DNA from: Allotamlana fucoidanivorans
Lineage (GTDB): Bacteria; Bacteroidota; Bacteroidia; Flavobacteriales; Flavobacteriaceae
Direction: 5' to 3'
Length of the DNA stretch: 64,000 nucleotides
Assembly: GCF_006265225.1 (NCBI RefSeq)
Contig: NZ_VDCS01000001.1
Coordinates: 1 to 64,000 of the forward strand
Shown here: positions 26,963 to 37,225 of the stretch, one piece after another
How positions within the stretch are numbered: position 1 is the first letter of the stretch
How the letters are laid out: each line of letters starts with the position of its first letter
Position numbers and translations under genes: made by a program
The notes under the pieces: model-generated
What the model saw: only the letters and a program-made list of their open reading frames with translations
Databases searched by the model: none
Told to the model about the DNA's origin: nothing

Positions 26963-28729
26963 TTATTCTATTACTTGTTTTAGTTCTCCGCAGGTTAACA
27001 TATCATCTCCAAAATAAGGATTGATAACTTTTGCTTCTTTACTCAACCAATAGGCACCTTTATTGTTATCTGCCATAGGACAAAACTCTACATACACTTT
27101 TTCATTAATACCAAATAACTGAATAGCACTAATTAAGTGTGCCGATAACGGTTTAAAATGAGTTCTTTGTATTTCTATATTGGATGTGTTTGAAATTAAA
27201 TCTGTAGAAGATTTGATTTCTTTTTCAAGAGACATCCAATGTGTGTGAGCATCATTTTTCAACAACTTCATATCCACCTGACTTAAATTGACTAAAAGAT
27301 CTTTGGCACTTTCAGAGGCTTTATTAACATTATCCTGTACCAAAGCATCTTTAATGGCAATATAATTATCATATACTTTTTTTAATTGTTGTTGAAATAG
27401 GCTAGGTGTTTCCAATCGGGTATTCTGTTTAGTATAGTCTGTATTATTTAAAGTCTTGTGATCTATACCTAAATGCGCTTCGTGTCCTGACCTCGTTTTT
27501 CCGCCTTCCTTATTCATCATCGATTTTTTACCTTGCAATTGTGCCGCAGCATCAACCGTAAACGTTCCGTTAACAACTATTTCATCTCCATGATTTAAAC
27601 CTTCAATAACTTCATATTGCGCTCCAACTTGTTTTCCAAGTGTTACCTCACGCATTTCAAAAACGGGTGTTTCAGGAGTAAGCTTTACATACACTACAGA
27701 GCGTTCTCCTGTCCATAAAACAGAAGAAACTGGGATTGTTAATAATGGCTCTTTACTTTGCCTTTTAACCTCAACAAGCCCCTCTATAAACATACCAGGT
27801 TTAAATACTCTAGTGGTGTTATTTAAAACCACACGAATCTTAACCGTTCTGGTTGAAGGGTTCAACGTGGGTTCAATAAAATCGATTTTTTCGTGAAACG
27901 GTTTGTTTGGGTAGGTATTTGTTGTAATGCTAATATTCTGCCCTTCTTTTATTAAATCGATTTGATGTTCATACAGGTCAAACAAAGCCCAAACCGTATT
28001 TAAGTCTGTAATCTTTAGCAGCGCTTCTCCTTGCTTGACATAATCACCTTGATCTACCAATTTTTCAGAGACTGTTCCTGAAACCGTAGCATATACGGGA
28101 ACGTTATGTTGTACTTTTCCAGAAGATTCAATTTGATTAATTTGGTCGTCCGAAATATTCCAAAGCTTTAATTTATTGCGAACCGCTATATACAACTCTG
28201 GCTGCGATGCTTTAATAGAGGCAGCGGTTATTAATTCCTGCTGTGCCGAAAAAAGTTCTGGCGAATAAATGGTTGCTAACAACTGCCCTTTATTAACCTT
28301 TTCCCCAACGGAGCTTATATTTAACCGTTCAATTCTGCCAGAGAAATAACTTGCTTGTACCACATTGGCATCTTCATTCTCAGCGATTTTTCCTGAAAGT
28401 TTAATGGTATTCCCTTCAACCATAGCATTTCCAACGATGGAAGTTTGGATATTTGCCAGAGCCATAGCATTCTTTGTCATTTTAAAGGCATCAGCTCCTA
28501 ACCCATCTGCCCCTACTTCAACTGGTATTAAATCCATACCACAAATAGGACAATCGCCAGCTTCTGGCTGCATAATTTGTGGATGCATAGAACAGGTCCA
28601 CATTTGATCTGTTTTAACAACTTCATCATGATTCTGAGTTTTGTTTTCAAGAGAAGAATGACCAAAAAATACCCAACCCAGTGCGAGCCCTAAGGCCAAT
28701 ACGCCTATATAAACTAAATATTTTTTCAT
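26963..28729 (-). CDS. cusB: CusB-type periplasmic adaptor of a copper/silver RND pump
   Basis: A 588-residue membrane-fusion protein. After a membrane anchor comes a short metal-binding domain at about 43-70 (CSMHPQIMQPEAGDCPICGM). Next are the adaptor hairpin and barrel domains with GQLLATIYSPELFSAQQEL near residue 145, and VPVYATVSGTVSEKLVDQGD near 215. A DUF3347 domain at about 440-585 (CPMADNNKGAYWLS) is the usual flavobacterial extension. It links CusA in the inner membrane to the TolC-like CusC. Its ATG overlaps the copA stop as ATGA. Confidence 0.9.
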   Translation of the reverse strand: MKKYLVYIGVLALGLALGWVFFGHSSLENKTQNHDEVVKTDQMWTCSMHPQIMQPEAGDCPICGMDLIPVEVGADGLGADAFKMTKNAMALANIQTSIVGNAMVEGNTIKLSGKIAENEDANVVQASYFSGRIERLNISSVGEKVNKGQLLATIYSPELFSAQQELITAASIKASQPELYIAVRNKLKLWNISDDQINQIESSGKVQHNVPVYATVSGTVSEKLVDQGDYVKQGEALLKITDLNTVWALFDLYEHQIDLIKEGQNISITTNTYPNKPFHEKIDFIEPTLNPSTRTVKIRVVLNNTTRVFKPGMFIEGLVEVKRQSKEPLLTIPVSSVLWTGERSVVYVKLTPETPVFEMREVTLGKQVGAQYEVIEGLNHGDEIVVNGTFTVDAAAQLQGKKSMMNKEGGKTRSGHEAHLGIDHKTLNNTDYTKQNTRLETPSLFQQQLKKVYDNYIAIKDALVQDNVNKASESAKDLLVNLSQVDMKLLKNDAHTHWMSLEKEIKSSTDLISNTSNIEIQRTHFKPLSAHLISAIQLFGINEKVYVEFCPMADNNKGAYWLSKEAKVINPYFGDDMLTCGELKQVIE

Positions 28730-31143
28730 GTGCTTATTTTTATTGTTCTTAATCTTAACGCGTTGGTTATCACCGAAACCGAACTAAAACTCATGGCCAA
28801 AGCAGCTATCATAGGAGATAGTAAAATGCCAAAAAACGGAAATAACACACCTGCTGCTATTGGCACGCCTATGGCGTTGTAAATAAGTGCAAAAAATAGA
28901 TTTTGCTTAATATTTTTCATGACAGCTTCACTCAAATATTTTGCTTTTACTAGGCCTTGTAAATCGCCCTTTATTAGAGTTATCATGGCACTTTCAATAG
29001 CTACATCGGTTCCTGTACCCATGGCGATACCCACATCACTTTTGGCTAAGGCTGGTGCATCATTAATACCATCGCCAGCCATGGCCACCACTTTGCCTTT
29101 GGCTTGAAGTTTTTCTACCGCTTTAAGCTTATCTTCAGGTAGCATACCTGCTTTAAAATGGGTAAGATTTAATTCTGAGGCTACTGCTTGTGCGGTGTTA
29201 TGATTATCGCCTGTTAACATAATCACATCAATCCCTTTACTTTGCAATGCTTTAACAGCTTTAGCACTAGTATCTTTTAGCTTATCACCAATCACCACAT
29301 AGCCCACAACTTTTTTATCAAGAGCCAAAAAAGACACCGTTTTTCCTTGCTTCTGAAATGTTTTAGCTGCTTCTATTACATTAATGGTCATTTCTACTTG
29401 TGCATAACTCATCATTTTAGAATTGCCTAAAGCTACATGGTTATTACTGATTGAAGCTTCAACTCCTTTACCTGTAATAGCTTTGAAGTGAAAAGATTTA
29501 AGTATTTTAACATTATGTACTTTACCGTATTTAACGGTAGCTTCTGCTAGCGGATGTTCACTATGAGCATTGAGCGAAACAATGTATTGTAGAATGTCCC
29601 TTTCTGTAAAACCGCTATCTAAAACACCTACTTTTTCAACTGTTGGTTTGCCTTCAGTCATGGTTCCTGTTTTATCAACAATAAGTGTATTAACTGTATT
29701 CATTTTTTCAAGGGCTTCAGCATTTTTTATTAACACCCCATTTTGAGCCCCCTTACCAACACCTACCATGACAGACATTGGTGTTGCCAAGCCTAAAGCA
29801 CAGGGACAAGCAATAATTAAAACCGCAATAGCATTAACCAAAGCATACACATATGCGGGTTCGGGGCCCCAAATAGCCCAAAAAATAAAGGTAAGCACTG
29901 AAATAGCAACTACAGTGGGTACAAAATACCCTGATACTTTATCAGCTAAATTCTGAATAGGTGCTCTACTTCTACTGGCTTCATTTACCATGTGAATGAT
30001 TTGCGAAAGCAGTGTATCACTCCCCACTTTTTCTGCTTTTATTAAAAACGACTGGTTGCCATTAATGGTTCCGCTACTTACTTTGTCTCCCATTTTTTTA
30101 ATGACTGGAATAGGCTCGCCAGTAATCATAGATTCATCAATACTAGATTCGCCTTCAGTTATTGTTCCATCTACAGGGATTTTATCGCCTGGCTTAACTT
30201 TAAGAATATCATGTAATGCTATACTATCAATACCAACTTCTACTTCTTCACCATCAACCATTTTAACTGCTTTGTTAGGTGCTAGCTTCAACAATTCCTT
30301 AACTGCAGAATTTGTTTTATTATGTGCACGGGCTTCTAGTAATTGACCCAAAAGCACTAATGTTAAAATAACTGTTGTCGCCTCAAAATAGACATGTACC
30401 GCACCAGATTCGGTTTTAAATTGTTGTGGAAAAAAATCTGGAAAGACAAGTCCGAACACACTAAAACACCAGGCCACACCTGCGCCAATACCTATAAGCG
30501 TAAACATGTTAAGGTGCCAAGTTTTGATACTTCGGTAGGCACGCTCAAAGAACATCCAAGCCGCATAAAAAACAACTGGAATTGATAAAACAAACTGTAC
30601 CCAATTCCAATATTGTTGTTTCATAATGCTATATAATGAGTTATTAGCAAGCATGTCACTCATGGCAATTAAGAAAACAGGCAATGTAAAGACACTGGCT
30701 ACCCAAAACTTTTTTAATAACAGTTTATAGGTGCTTTCTTGCCCGTTAGCAGACGAATCTTCGGCAGAAAGGTCTACTTGAAGTGGCACTAAATCCATAC
30801 CACAAACGGGGCAATCTCCTTGTTTGTCATAGGTTTTATCTCCTTCGCATTGCATAGGGCAATAAAACGTACCTGTGCTTTTTCCTTGAGGTTGTTTTTC
30901 CTTTTTAGGTTCTAAATGATGCTGCTGTTCTCCTTGATTGTGTATACTATATCTACCACCATCGTCTTTTAAAGACTTTTGAAACTTTGCTAAAGGTATA
31001 TGTTGTTTCATTTCAATAGTTGCTTCGGCTTTTTCAAGATTTACCATAGCCTTAGAAACACCCGTAACTTTTAAAAGTGTTTCTTCTACATGATTACGAC
31101 AACCATTGCAGCTCATGCCGTGTATATGATAGGTGTGTTGCAT
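28726..31143 (-). CDS. copA: Copper-translocating P1B-type ATPase
   Basis: An 805-residue cation ATPase. In order: an N-terminal HMA domain with Cys12 and Cys15 (GMSCNGC), a YHS-like metal-binding segment at about 92-120 (FYCPMQCEGD, CPVCGMDLVPL), eight membrane segments with the transport motif ACPCALGLATP, the actuator TGEP loop, the phosphorylation site DKTGTMTEGK, and the nucleotide domain with SEHPLAEA and GDGINDAPAL. It pumps Cu(I) out of the cytoplasm. Together with CusABC in one operon it gives two-stage efflux through both membranes. The next gene, cusC, ends two bases before its start. Confidence 0.93.
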   Translation of the reverse strand: MQHTYHIHGMSCNGCRNHVEETLLKVTGVSKAMVNLEKAEATIEMKQHIPLAKFQKSLKDDGGRYSIHNQGEQQHHLEPKKEKQPQGKSTGTFYCPMQCEGDKTYDKQGDCPVCGMDLVPLQVDLSAEDSSANGQESTYKLLLKKFWVASVFTLPVFLIAMSDMLANNSLYSIMKQQYWNWVQFVLSIPVVFYAAWMFFERAYRSIKTWHLNMFTLIGIGAGVAWCFSVFGLVFPDFFPQQFKTESGAVHVYFEATTVILTLVLLGQLLEARAHNKTNSAVKELLKLAPNKAVKMVDGEEVEVGIDSIALHDILKVKPGDKIPVDGTITEGESSIDESMITGEPIPVIKKMGDKVSSGTINGNQSFLIKAEKVGSDTLLSQIIHMVNEASRSRAPIQNLADKVSGYFVPTVVAISVLTFIFWAIWGPEPAYVYALVNAIAVLIIACPCALGLATPMSVMVGVGKGAQNGVLIKNAEALEKMNTVNTLIVDKTGTMTEGKPTVEKVGVLDSGFTERDILQYIVSLNAHSEHPLAEATVKYGKVHNVKILKSFHFKAITGKGVEASISNNHVALGNSKMMSYAQVEMTINVIEAAKTFQKQGKTVSFLALDKKVVGYVVIGDKLKDTSAKAVKALQSKGIDVIMLTGDNHNTAQAVASELNLTHFKAGMLPEDKLKAVEKLQAKGKVVAMAGDGINDAPALAKSDVGIAMGTGTDVAIESAMITLIKGDLQGLVKAKYLSEAVMKNIKQNLFFALIYNAIGVPIAAGVLFPFFGILLSPMIAALAMSFSSVSVITNALRLRTIKIST

Positions 31144-31145
31144 TA

Positions 31146-32384
31146 TTACTGTTTGGTTAAATAATTAATAACTGTTCTTTGCAAATAGTAGCTTTTAATA
31201 GCGTCTATTTGACTTATTTGAAATTTTAATTGTAATTCTTGAATATCTAAAACATCTGTAAAATCAATTGTTCCAGTTTCATAGCTTTTTATTAAAATAG
31301 TCTCGGCATCTTTAGCTTGTTTTAAATTATTTACTTGTGTATTGTAGCTAATCCTTGCCGCGTTTGTTTGCTTAATAGCTTCATCAAGTAATGTTTCTAA
31401 CACATTTAATCGATTCTCTTTTTGTAATAAAACTTCTTGTTGTTTTAATGCGTTCTGTTTGGTTTTTGAGGCGTATTTACTACTAAAAATAGGGATGGAT
31501 ACCGAAACCATAGGCATCAAAATATCTTTTCCATTATCACTAAAATCCATATTAGGCCTTTCATCAACTGCTATGTAATCCAAGCCAAATCCTAACATGG
31601 GGTTGCGCTCTTTTTTATTCAATAACTCAGACTGTTCTATTGAATTGTAAAGCCTGTCATACTTTAACAATTCGGGGTGCACCCTTAAATTTTCAGAATC
31701 AAATAAAGCGTCGGTTAAAGGTACACTTAGGCTATCAACAACAATAACCTGTTTGTTTTTATCTCTATGTAGCAGCTTATTGAATTTGGTGCGTTCTGCC
31801 AAATAATCTTGTTCCATAATTTGTTTTACCTGCTGCAATTCATTTTGGCGCATTTGCAATCGCAAAACAGCTACTGCCGAAGCTTTACCTACTTCAACAG
31901 CGGTTAATGCCAAGGTTTCATAGGTTTTAAGTAAGGTTATATTGTCATCTAAAACAGTTTGTTTTTTCTTTAGAGCGTATAAATTGTAATAGGATTGTGA
32001 AACAGCAACAACCAATTTTCTTTTCGCAATAACCACATCTTCATATACGGCATCTGATAATGTATTAATGTAGTTTTCTCGTGCTGTGATTTCACCAAAT
32101 GATGGTAACATTTGCATAGCCGAAATTTTAAAACGTTGCGCTCCTGTTCTTGTTTCGGGTTCACTAACAAAATAACCAACAGCCACTTGAGTATTTGGTA
32201 TTGTATTGGCTTCATTGATACTTTCCTTAACTGCCTGATGTTTCAACTCAAACGCCTGAATCTCTGGGCTGTTTTTTAAAGCATCCTGTATTAATGCTTC
32301 TAATTCTTGTGTGTGACCTGTTAGTGTCAAACATAAAGCACTAAGAATAAAGATCGTTTTTATAAGTGTTTTTAACGTTTTCAT
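31146..32384 (-). CDS. TolC-family outer-membrane efflux protein (CusC-like)
   Basis: A 412-residue secreted protein (signal peptide ending TGHTQ) built of long helices with two outer-membrane-efflux repeats. NSPEIQAFELKHQAVKESI near residue 38 and the later FGLDYIAVDERP segment are typical. It forms the trimeric duct across the outer membrane for the CusBA pump. No N-terminal lipobox Cys is present, unlike E. coli CusC. Only two bases separate it from cusA and copA on either side, so all are one transcript. Confidence 0.88.
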   Translation of the reverse strand: MKTLKTLIKTIFILSALCLTLTGHTQELEALIQDALKNSPEIQAFELKHQAVKESINEANTIPNTQVAVGYFVSEPETRTGAQRFKISAMQMLPSFGEITARENYINTLSDAVYEDVVIAKRKLVVAVSQSYYNLYALKKKQTVLDDNITLLKTYETLALTAVEVGKASAVAVLRLQMRQNELQQVKQIMEQDYLAERTKFNKLLHRDKNKQVIVVDSLSVPLTDALFDSENLRVHPELLKYDRLYNSIEQSELLNKKERNPMLGFGLDYIAVDERPNMDFSDNGKDILMPMVSVSIPIFSSKYASKTKQNALKQQEVLLQKENRLNVLETLLDEAIKQTNAARISYNTQVNNLKQAKDAETILIKSYETGTIDFTDVLDIQELQLKFQISQIDAIKSYYLQRTVINYLTKQ

Positions 32385-32386
32385 AT

Positions 32387-35300
32387 TTACTTCTTTTTAA
32401 GTTGTAACTCTTGCTTCCAACTGTATAAAACAGGAACTACAAATAAGGTTATCAACGCAATGAGCATACCTCCAAAACTAGGTATAGCCATAGGAATCAT
32501 GATATCACTTCCTCTACCTGTTGAGGTTAGTACAGGCAGTAAAGCCAATAGGGTTGTTGCTGTGGTCATTAAACAAGGACGAATACGTTTTGTACCTGCC
32601 TCAATTACCGATGCTCTTATTTCTTGTTTTGTTTTAGGTACATTCCTGCTAAAAGTTTGGGTGAGATATGTTGCCATGACTACACCATCATCTGTTGCAA
32701 TGCCAAAAAGTGCAATAAAGCCTACCCAAACGGCTACGCTTAAATTGACAGGATGCATTTGGAATACCTCACGAAGGTTTTCACCAAAGACATTAATATT
32801 TAAAAACCATGTTTGACCATATAACCAAATCATTATAAATCCGCCAGCAAACGCTACAGCTATACCTGTAAATACCATTAATGAGGTTCCAATGGAACGG
32901 AACTGAAAATACAGAATTAAGAATATAATGAGTAATGCCAAAGGCACCACGACCGAAAGTGTTTTTTCAGCTCTGATCTGGTTTTCGTAAGTTCCTGTAA
33001 ATTGATAACTAACACCTTTTGGCACCACTAATTCACCTGAATCTATCTTGGACTGAATAACGTTCTGTGCCTGTTCAACAACTGTAATTTCGGCAAAACC
33101 ATCTTGCTTATCAAAAAGCACATAACCAATAAGGAATGTGTCTTCACTTTTTATCACTTGAGCACCTTGTTCATATCTTATCTCAACCAATTCTCCTAAA
33201 GGAATAGGATTGCCTTGTTCCACTGGAACGTAAATATGTTTTAAATCGGTAGGATTTGCCCGTAACTCTCTAGGGTAACGAACACGAACCCCATAACGCT
33301 CCCTACCTTCAACCGTTTGGGTTAATACCATGCCTCCAACAGCCACATTTAATACATCTTGCACATCTTGAATTGATATACCATAGCGCGCTATTTTATC
33401 TCTGTCAATGTCAATTAAAAGATAGGGTTTCCCAACAATGCGGTCTGCAAAAACAGCTTCGGTTTTAACACCTTCAACTTTTTTTAAAATATTTTCTAAT
33501 TCAAATCCGAAAGCCTCAATCTGCTTTAAATCTTGTCCTTTTACCTTAATACCCATGGGAGCCCGCATCCCAGTTTGTAACATAACTAATCGGGTTTCTA
33601 TAGGTTGTAGTTTTGGGGCAGAAGTAACACCCGGTAGTTTTGTAACCCTCACAATATCCTGCCAAATATCATCAGGTGATTTAATTTCTGGCCTCCAATT
33701 GCGATAAAACTCGCCTTTATTATCTGGAATAAGTTGTTCCTTTAAATTAAGAGATTGCCACGCTTCGCGTTGTTCTGCTCGCAATACCATGCCGTTTTTT
33801 AGCACATATTCACCTTTATCATTTACTTTATAGCGTTGGCGTTCTCCATGAGCATTCAGCATATATTCTGGTTTATACTGAATCATGTTTTCATACATAG
33901 AAAGTGGTGCAGGATCTAATGAAGATGTTACACGACCTGCTTTTCCAACAACAGTTTCAATTTCAGGAATACTAGCTACGGCCATATCTAACTGCCGTAA
34001 AACACGTTTGTTTTCTTCAACCCCTGCATGTGGTAAAGAGGTTGGCATGAGTAGAAAAGAGCCTTCATTTAGGGAAGGCATAAACTCTTTGCCTGTACGC
34101 TTCATAATTAAAAACCCACAAATAATAAGCCCCGCTGGAATGGATAGAAATAGTATTTTGTTTGCTAATGCCCAATTTAAAATTTGGGTGTAATAGGTTC
34201 TAAATATGGTGAAAAGTGCTAATAGACCAAAACAAATGAAACCAACAAAAACAAGGTTCCAAAAAATGCTTTTATCAACTCCCAGAGGCCTCCAATATGT
34301 TGCCAGTAGAAATACAATAGACACAGCAGAAATAGTAACATTTGTAAGGTTAGCTTGCTTATCATTAAGTCTATGCTGAAGTTTTAAAACGGCGGTTATT
34401 CCAAAAGCAATAAGGACAAGCCCAAGCCAATACCCATAAATGATAGCAACAATACCCAAAAGTATCAAAAGCCCATTGAGAACGTAGCTAAAATGTTTTT
34501 TTAAATTTTTCTTCTTAAAAATATACGCTGCAAAAGGAGGTATTAAAAAAAGCGCAACAATAATAGACGCAGTTAATGCGAAGGTTTTTGTATAAGCTAA
34601 AGGCCTAAATAATTTACCTTCTGCTCCTATCATAGTAAATACGGGAATGAAACTTATGATGGTGGTTAAAACAGCCGTAAGAATAGCTCCCGAAACTTCA
34701 GACGTTGCCTTATAAACTGTTTGATTGGTTGTTGGTTGCTGGTGGTTGCTAGTTACCGATTGTTGTTCTGCCTCATCAAGATGCCGTATAATATTTTCAG
34801 ACAGGATTACACCAACATCTACCATAGTTCCAATAGCAATAGCAATACCTGAAAGTGCTACAATATTGGCATCAACACCAAACCATTTCATGGCCATAAA
34901 AACCATTAATACCGCCACAGGAAGCAACCCTGAAATAAGCACAGAAGCCCGTAAATTAAAGACCATTACGATAATAACCAAAATGGTTATAAGTATTTCT
35001 AAAGTTAATGCTTCATTAAGTGTCCCCAATGTTTCCTTAATGAGTTCTGTTCTGTCATAAAACGGTACAATAGTGAGTTGCGAGGTTCTGCCATCTACTA
35101 ATACCTTTGATGGTAATCCTGAACTTAATTCACTGATTTTAGATTTAACATTGTTTATTACCTCTAAAGGGTTTGCTCCATAACGAGACACCACAACGCC
35201 CCCAACTACTTCTGCGCCTTCTTTATCTAGAATACCTCGTCGCTCTTTAGGGGCAAGTGAAACCTTTGCAATATCTTTTATTCTGATAGCTGTAAAATCT

Positions 35301-36106
35301 TCAGACGATACAACCGTATTTTCTATATCAGAAACAGATTGAATGTAACCCAACCCTCTTACTAAGTATTCGGCTCTGTTTATTTCTATAGTTTGTGCAC
35401 CTATATCTTTATTACTTGCCTTAACAGCTTTAACAATTTGGTTAAGCCCAATGTTATATTGCCGCATTAATTCAGGGTTAACATCAATTTGATATTCCTG
35501 AACATGCCCTCCAATGGAAGCCACCTCTGAAACGCCACTAGCAGAAGATAAGGCATATTTAACGTAATAATCCTGTATACTTCTCAACTCATGTAAATCC
35601 CATCCTCCAGTAACATGTCCTTCTTCATCACGCCCTTCTATGGTATACCAAAAAATCTGTCCTAAACCTGTGGCATCTGGCCCCAAAGTTGGGTTAACCT
35701 CATCTGGCAACAAATCATTGGGTAAAGCATTTAATTTCTCAAGGATCCGACTTCTGCTCCAATAAAAATCTACATCTTCTTCAAAAATGATATAAATGCT
35801 TGAAAAGCCAAACATAGAAGAACTACGAATGGTTTTTACACCTGAAATTCCTAGCAAGGATGTTGTTAGCGGATACGTGATTTGGTCTTCAATATCTTGT
35901 GGTGAACGCCCCTCCCATGTGGTAAATACAATTTGTTGGTTTTCACCTATATCTGGAATGGCATCAACAGCCACCGGATTACTTGGCAAAAAGCCTGTAT
36001 TCCAATTAAAAGGAGCGGTTACTATACCCCAACCAACAAATAATACAAGTAACAAAACTGCTACAAGTTTATTTTCTATTAAAAATTTGATGCTTTTATT
36101 GAGCAT
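32387..36106 (-). CDS. cusA: CusA/CzcA-type heavy-metal RND efflux pump
   Basis: A 1239-residue inner-membrane pump starting at ATG 36106; an upstream TTG is not needed. Family blocks include DIPDIGENQQIVFTTWEGRS, RSSSMFGFSSIYIIFEED and GIAIGTMVDVGVILSENI. GIATDDGVVMATYL lies in the C-terminal membrane bundle. It is about 190 residues longer than E. coli CusA. Much of the extra length lies at about 545-650, where additional hydrophobic segments follow IPPFAAYIFKKK. A polar loop, SVTSNHQQPTTNQ, interrupts the helix region near residue 460. With CusB and CusC it exports Cu(I)/Ag(I) from the periplasm. Confidence 0.92.
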   Translation of the reverse strand: MLNKSIKFLIENKLVAVLLLVLFVGWGIVTAPFNWNTGFLPSNPVAVDAIPDIGENQQIVFTTWEGRSPQDIEDQITYPLTTSLLGISGVKTIRSSSMFGFSSIYIIFEEDVDFYWSRSRILEKLNALPNDLLPDEVNPTLGPDATGLGQIFWYTIEGRDEEGHVTGGWDLHELRSIQDYYVKYALSSASGVSEVASIGGHVQEYQIDVNPELMRQYNIGLNQIVKAVKASNKDIGAQTIEINRAEYLVRGLGYIQSVSDIENTVVSSEDFTAIRIKDIAKVSLAPKERRGILDKEGAEVVGGVVVSRYGANPLEVINNVKSKISELSSGLPSKVLVDGRTSQLTIVPFYDRTELIKETLGTLNEALTLEILITILVIIVMVFNLRASVLISGLLPVAVLMVFMAMKWFGVDANIVALSGIAIAIGTMVDVGVILSENIIRHLDEAEQQSVTSNHQQPTTNQTVYKATSEVSGAILTAVLTTIISFIPVFTMIGAEGKLFRPLAYTKTFALTASIIVALFLIPPFAAYIFKKKNLKKHFSYVLNGLLILLGIVAIIYGYWLGLVLIAFGITAVLKLQHRLNDKQANLTNVTISAVSIVFLLATYWRPLGVDKSIFWNLVFVGFICFGLLALFTIFRTYYTQILNWALANKILFLSIPAGLIICGFLIMKRTGKEFMPSLNEGSFLLMPTSLPHAGVEENKRVLRQLDMAVASIPEIETVVGKAGRVTSSLDPAPLSMYENMIQYKPEYMLNAHGERQRYKVNDKGEYVLKNGMVLRAEQREAWQSLNLKEQLIPDNKGEFYRNWRPEIKSPDDIWQDIVRVTKLPGVTSAPKLQPIETRLVMLQTGMRAPMGIKVKGQDLKQIEAFGFELENILKKVEGVKTEAVFADRIVGKPYLLIDIDRDKIARYGISIQDVQDVLNVAVGGMVLTQTVEGRERYGVRVRYPRELRANPTDLKHIYVPVEQGNPIPLGELVEIRYEQGAQVIKSEDTFLIGYVLFDKQDGFAEITVVEQAQNVIQSKIDSGELVVPKGVSYQFTGTYENQIRAEKTLSVVVPLALLIIFLILYFQFRSIGTSLMVFTGIAVAFAGGFIMIWLYGQTWFLNINVFGENLREVFQMHPVNLSVAVWVGFIALFGIATDDGVVMATYLTQTFSRNVPKTKQEIRASVIEAGTKRIRPCLMTTATTLLALLPVLTSTGRGSDIMIPMAIPSFGGMLIALITLFVVPVLYSWKQELQLKKK

Positions 36107-36214
36107 GATTTTTTGATAATTAAACAATTAGACATTGATGCGAGAAAACATCAGATACAATGCATTACCCATACAGCATAAAGCCATAGGATAACATAGC
36201 CTATTGTTTAAAAA

Positions 36215-36628
36215 TCAAATTAAATATGTTTCATCAAGCTTGTAGATGGGCCTGACAACAAGAGGAGGTCTATACGTTCTGAAAGCATTTATACCCTCAT
36301 CACAACCTTCAAAAAGGTTAAAGTAAGTATATACAAATGAAACAATGAATTGTTGGTGTTCAAGTGTGAGATAATCAATAGATAGTTGCAATTCATCTTG
36401 ACCTTCTACAACAATCTGTTTATCACTACAACAACTTTTTTTTGTAATAGAACAGCTATTTGTTGAAGGAGTTTCCATGTCCATCCCACAACCTTTTGTC
36501 TTTTTAAGAATAGCTGTTTCTACCAATGTGTCTCCACAAAAATGCATATCAATAGTAAATGACAGTGTAGAAAACAATACTACAAAAGCCATAGATAAAG
36601 CCATTATTTTATGAAAAATCTGTTTCAT
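36215..36628 (-). CDS. HYC_CC_PP-family secreted protein of copper operons
   Basis: A 137-residue exported protein. It carries the three marks of this Bacteroidota family: HFC (here instead of HYC) at about residue 29, a Cys-rich stretch with KKSCC near 65, and RPPLV near 120. The Cys and His set suggests metal binding in the periplasm, but the function is not established. It is the first gene of the minus-strand copper cluster, 108 bases upstream of cusA, as is common for the family. Confidence 0.8.
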   Translation of the reverse strand: MKQIFHKIMALSMAFVVLFSTLSFTIDMHFCGDTLVETAILKKTKGCGMDMETPSTNSCSITKKSCCSDKQIVVEGQDELQLSIDYLTLEHQQFIVSFVYTYFNLFEGCDEGINAFRTYRPPLVVRPIYKLDETYLI

Positions 36629-36771
36629 TGTAAATACAAAAGTATAAAAAAATCATCAATACTAAGCAGTTACATCTCTTAAGGAAAGATAACAAACCTT
36701 ATTAACAACCAAAATTTATCTAAATTAAGAACTATTACTGAAATTATCTTAAAGCAGTAAGCACGTTATTT

Positions 36772-37215
36772 TTAAACCTTTTTAATCACATTTGTTACAA
36801 TGCCCCAAATAACAAAATTATTATCTTCAGTTACTCTAATAATAGGATAATTAGGATTTTCTGGTTTTAACCAAATACCATCAACATCAACACGTAAGCG
36901 TTTTACGGTAAATTCACCATCTAAAAAACAAACGGCTATTTTATTGTTAGCGGGCTCTAAACTTCTATCAATAACCAACAAATCATTATCATCTAGCCCT
37001 GCTCCTATCATAGATTGGCCACTTACTTTTGCATAAAATGTACTCTGCTTATTTTTAACCAATTCCTTGTCTAAGGACAAGTAGTGCTGATTTGAAAAAT
37101 CTTCAGTAGGTGATGGATATCCTGCCGAAATACCCGCATCAAAAAACAATGCGCCTGAATCTTGGGTTTCTTCAGGATTAAATAAGGTTAAGCCATTTAT
37201 CTTTTTAAGTTTCAT
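36772..37215 (-). CDS. umuD: UmuD-like self-cleaving S24 protein
   Basis: A 147-residue S24 peptidase-fold protein. It has a cleavage site Ala31-Gly32 in ISAGYPSP, a catalytic Ser68 in GQSMIGAGL and a catalytic Lys105 in FTVKRL. The Ser-Lys distance of 37 equals that of E. coli UmuD. Cleavage, stimulated by the RecA filament, would make it an active polymerase partner. It lies 10 bases after the repressor gene in one transcript, and its partner polymerases are encoded on the opposite strand. Confidence 0.88.
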   Translation of the reverse strand: MKLKKINGLTLFNPEETQDSGALFFDAGISAGYPSPTEDFSNQHYLSLDKELVKNKQSTFYAKVSGQSMIGAGLDDNDLLVIDRSLEPANNKIAVCFLDGEFTVKRLRVDVDGIWLKPENPNYPIIRVTEDNNFVIWGIVTNVIKKV

Positions 37216-37225
37216 TTTCTCTATT

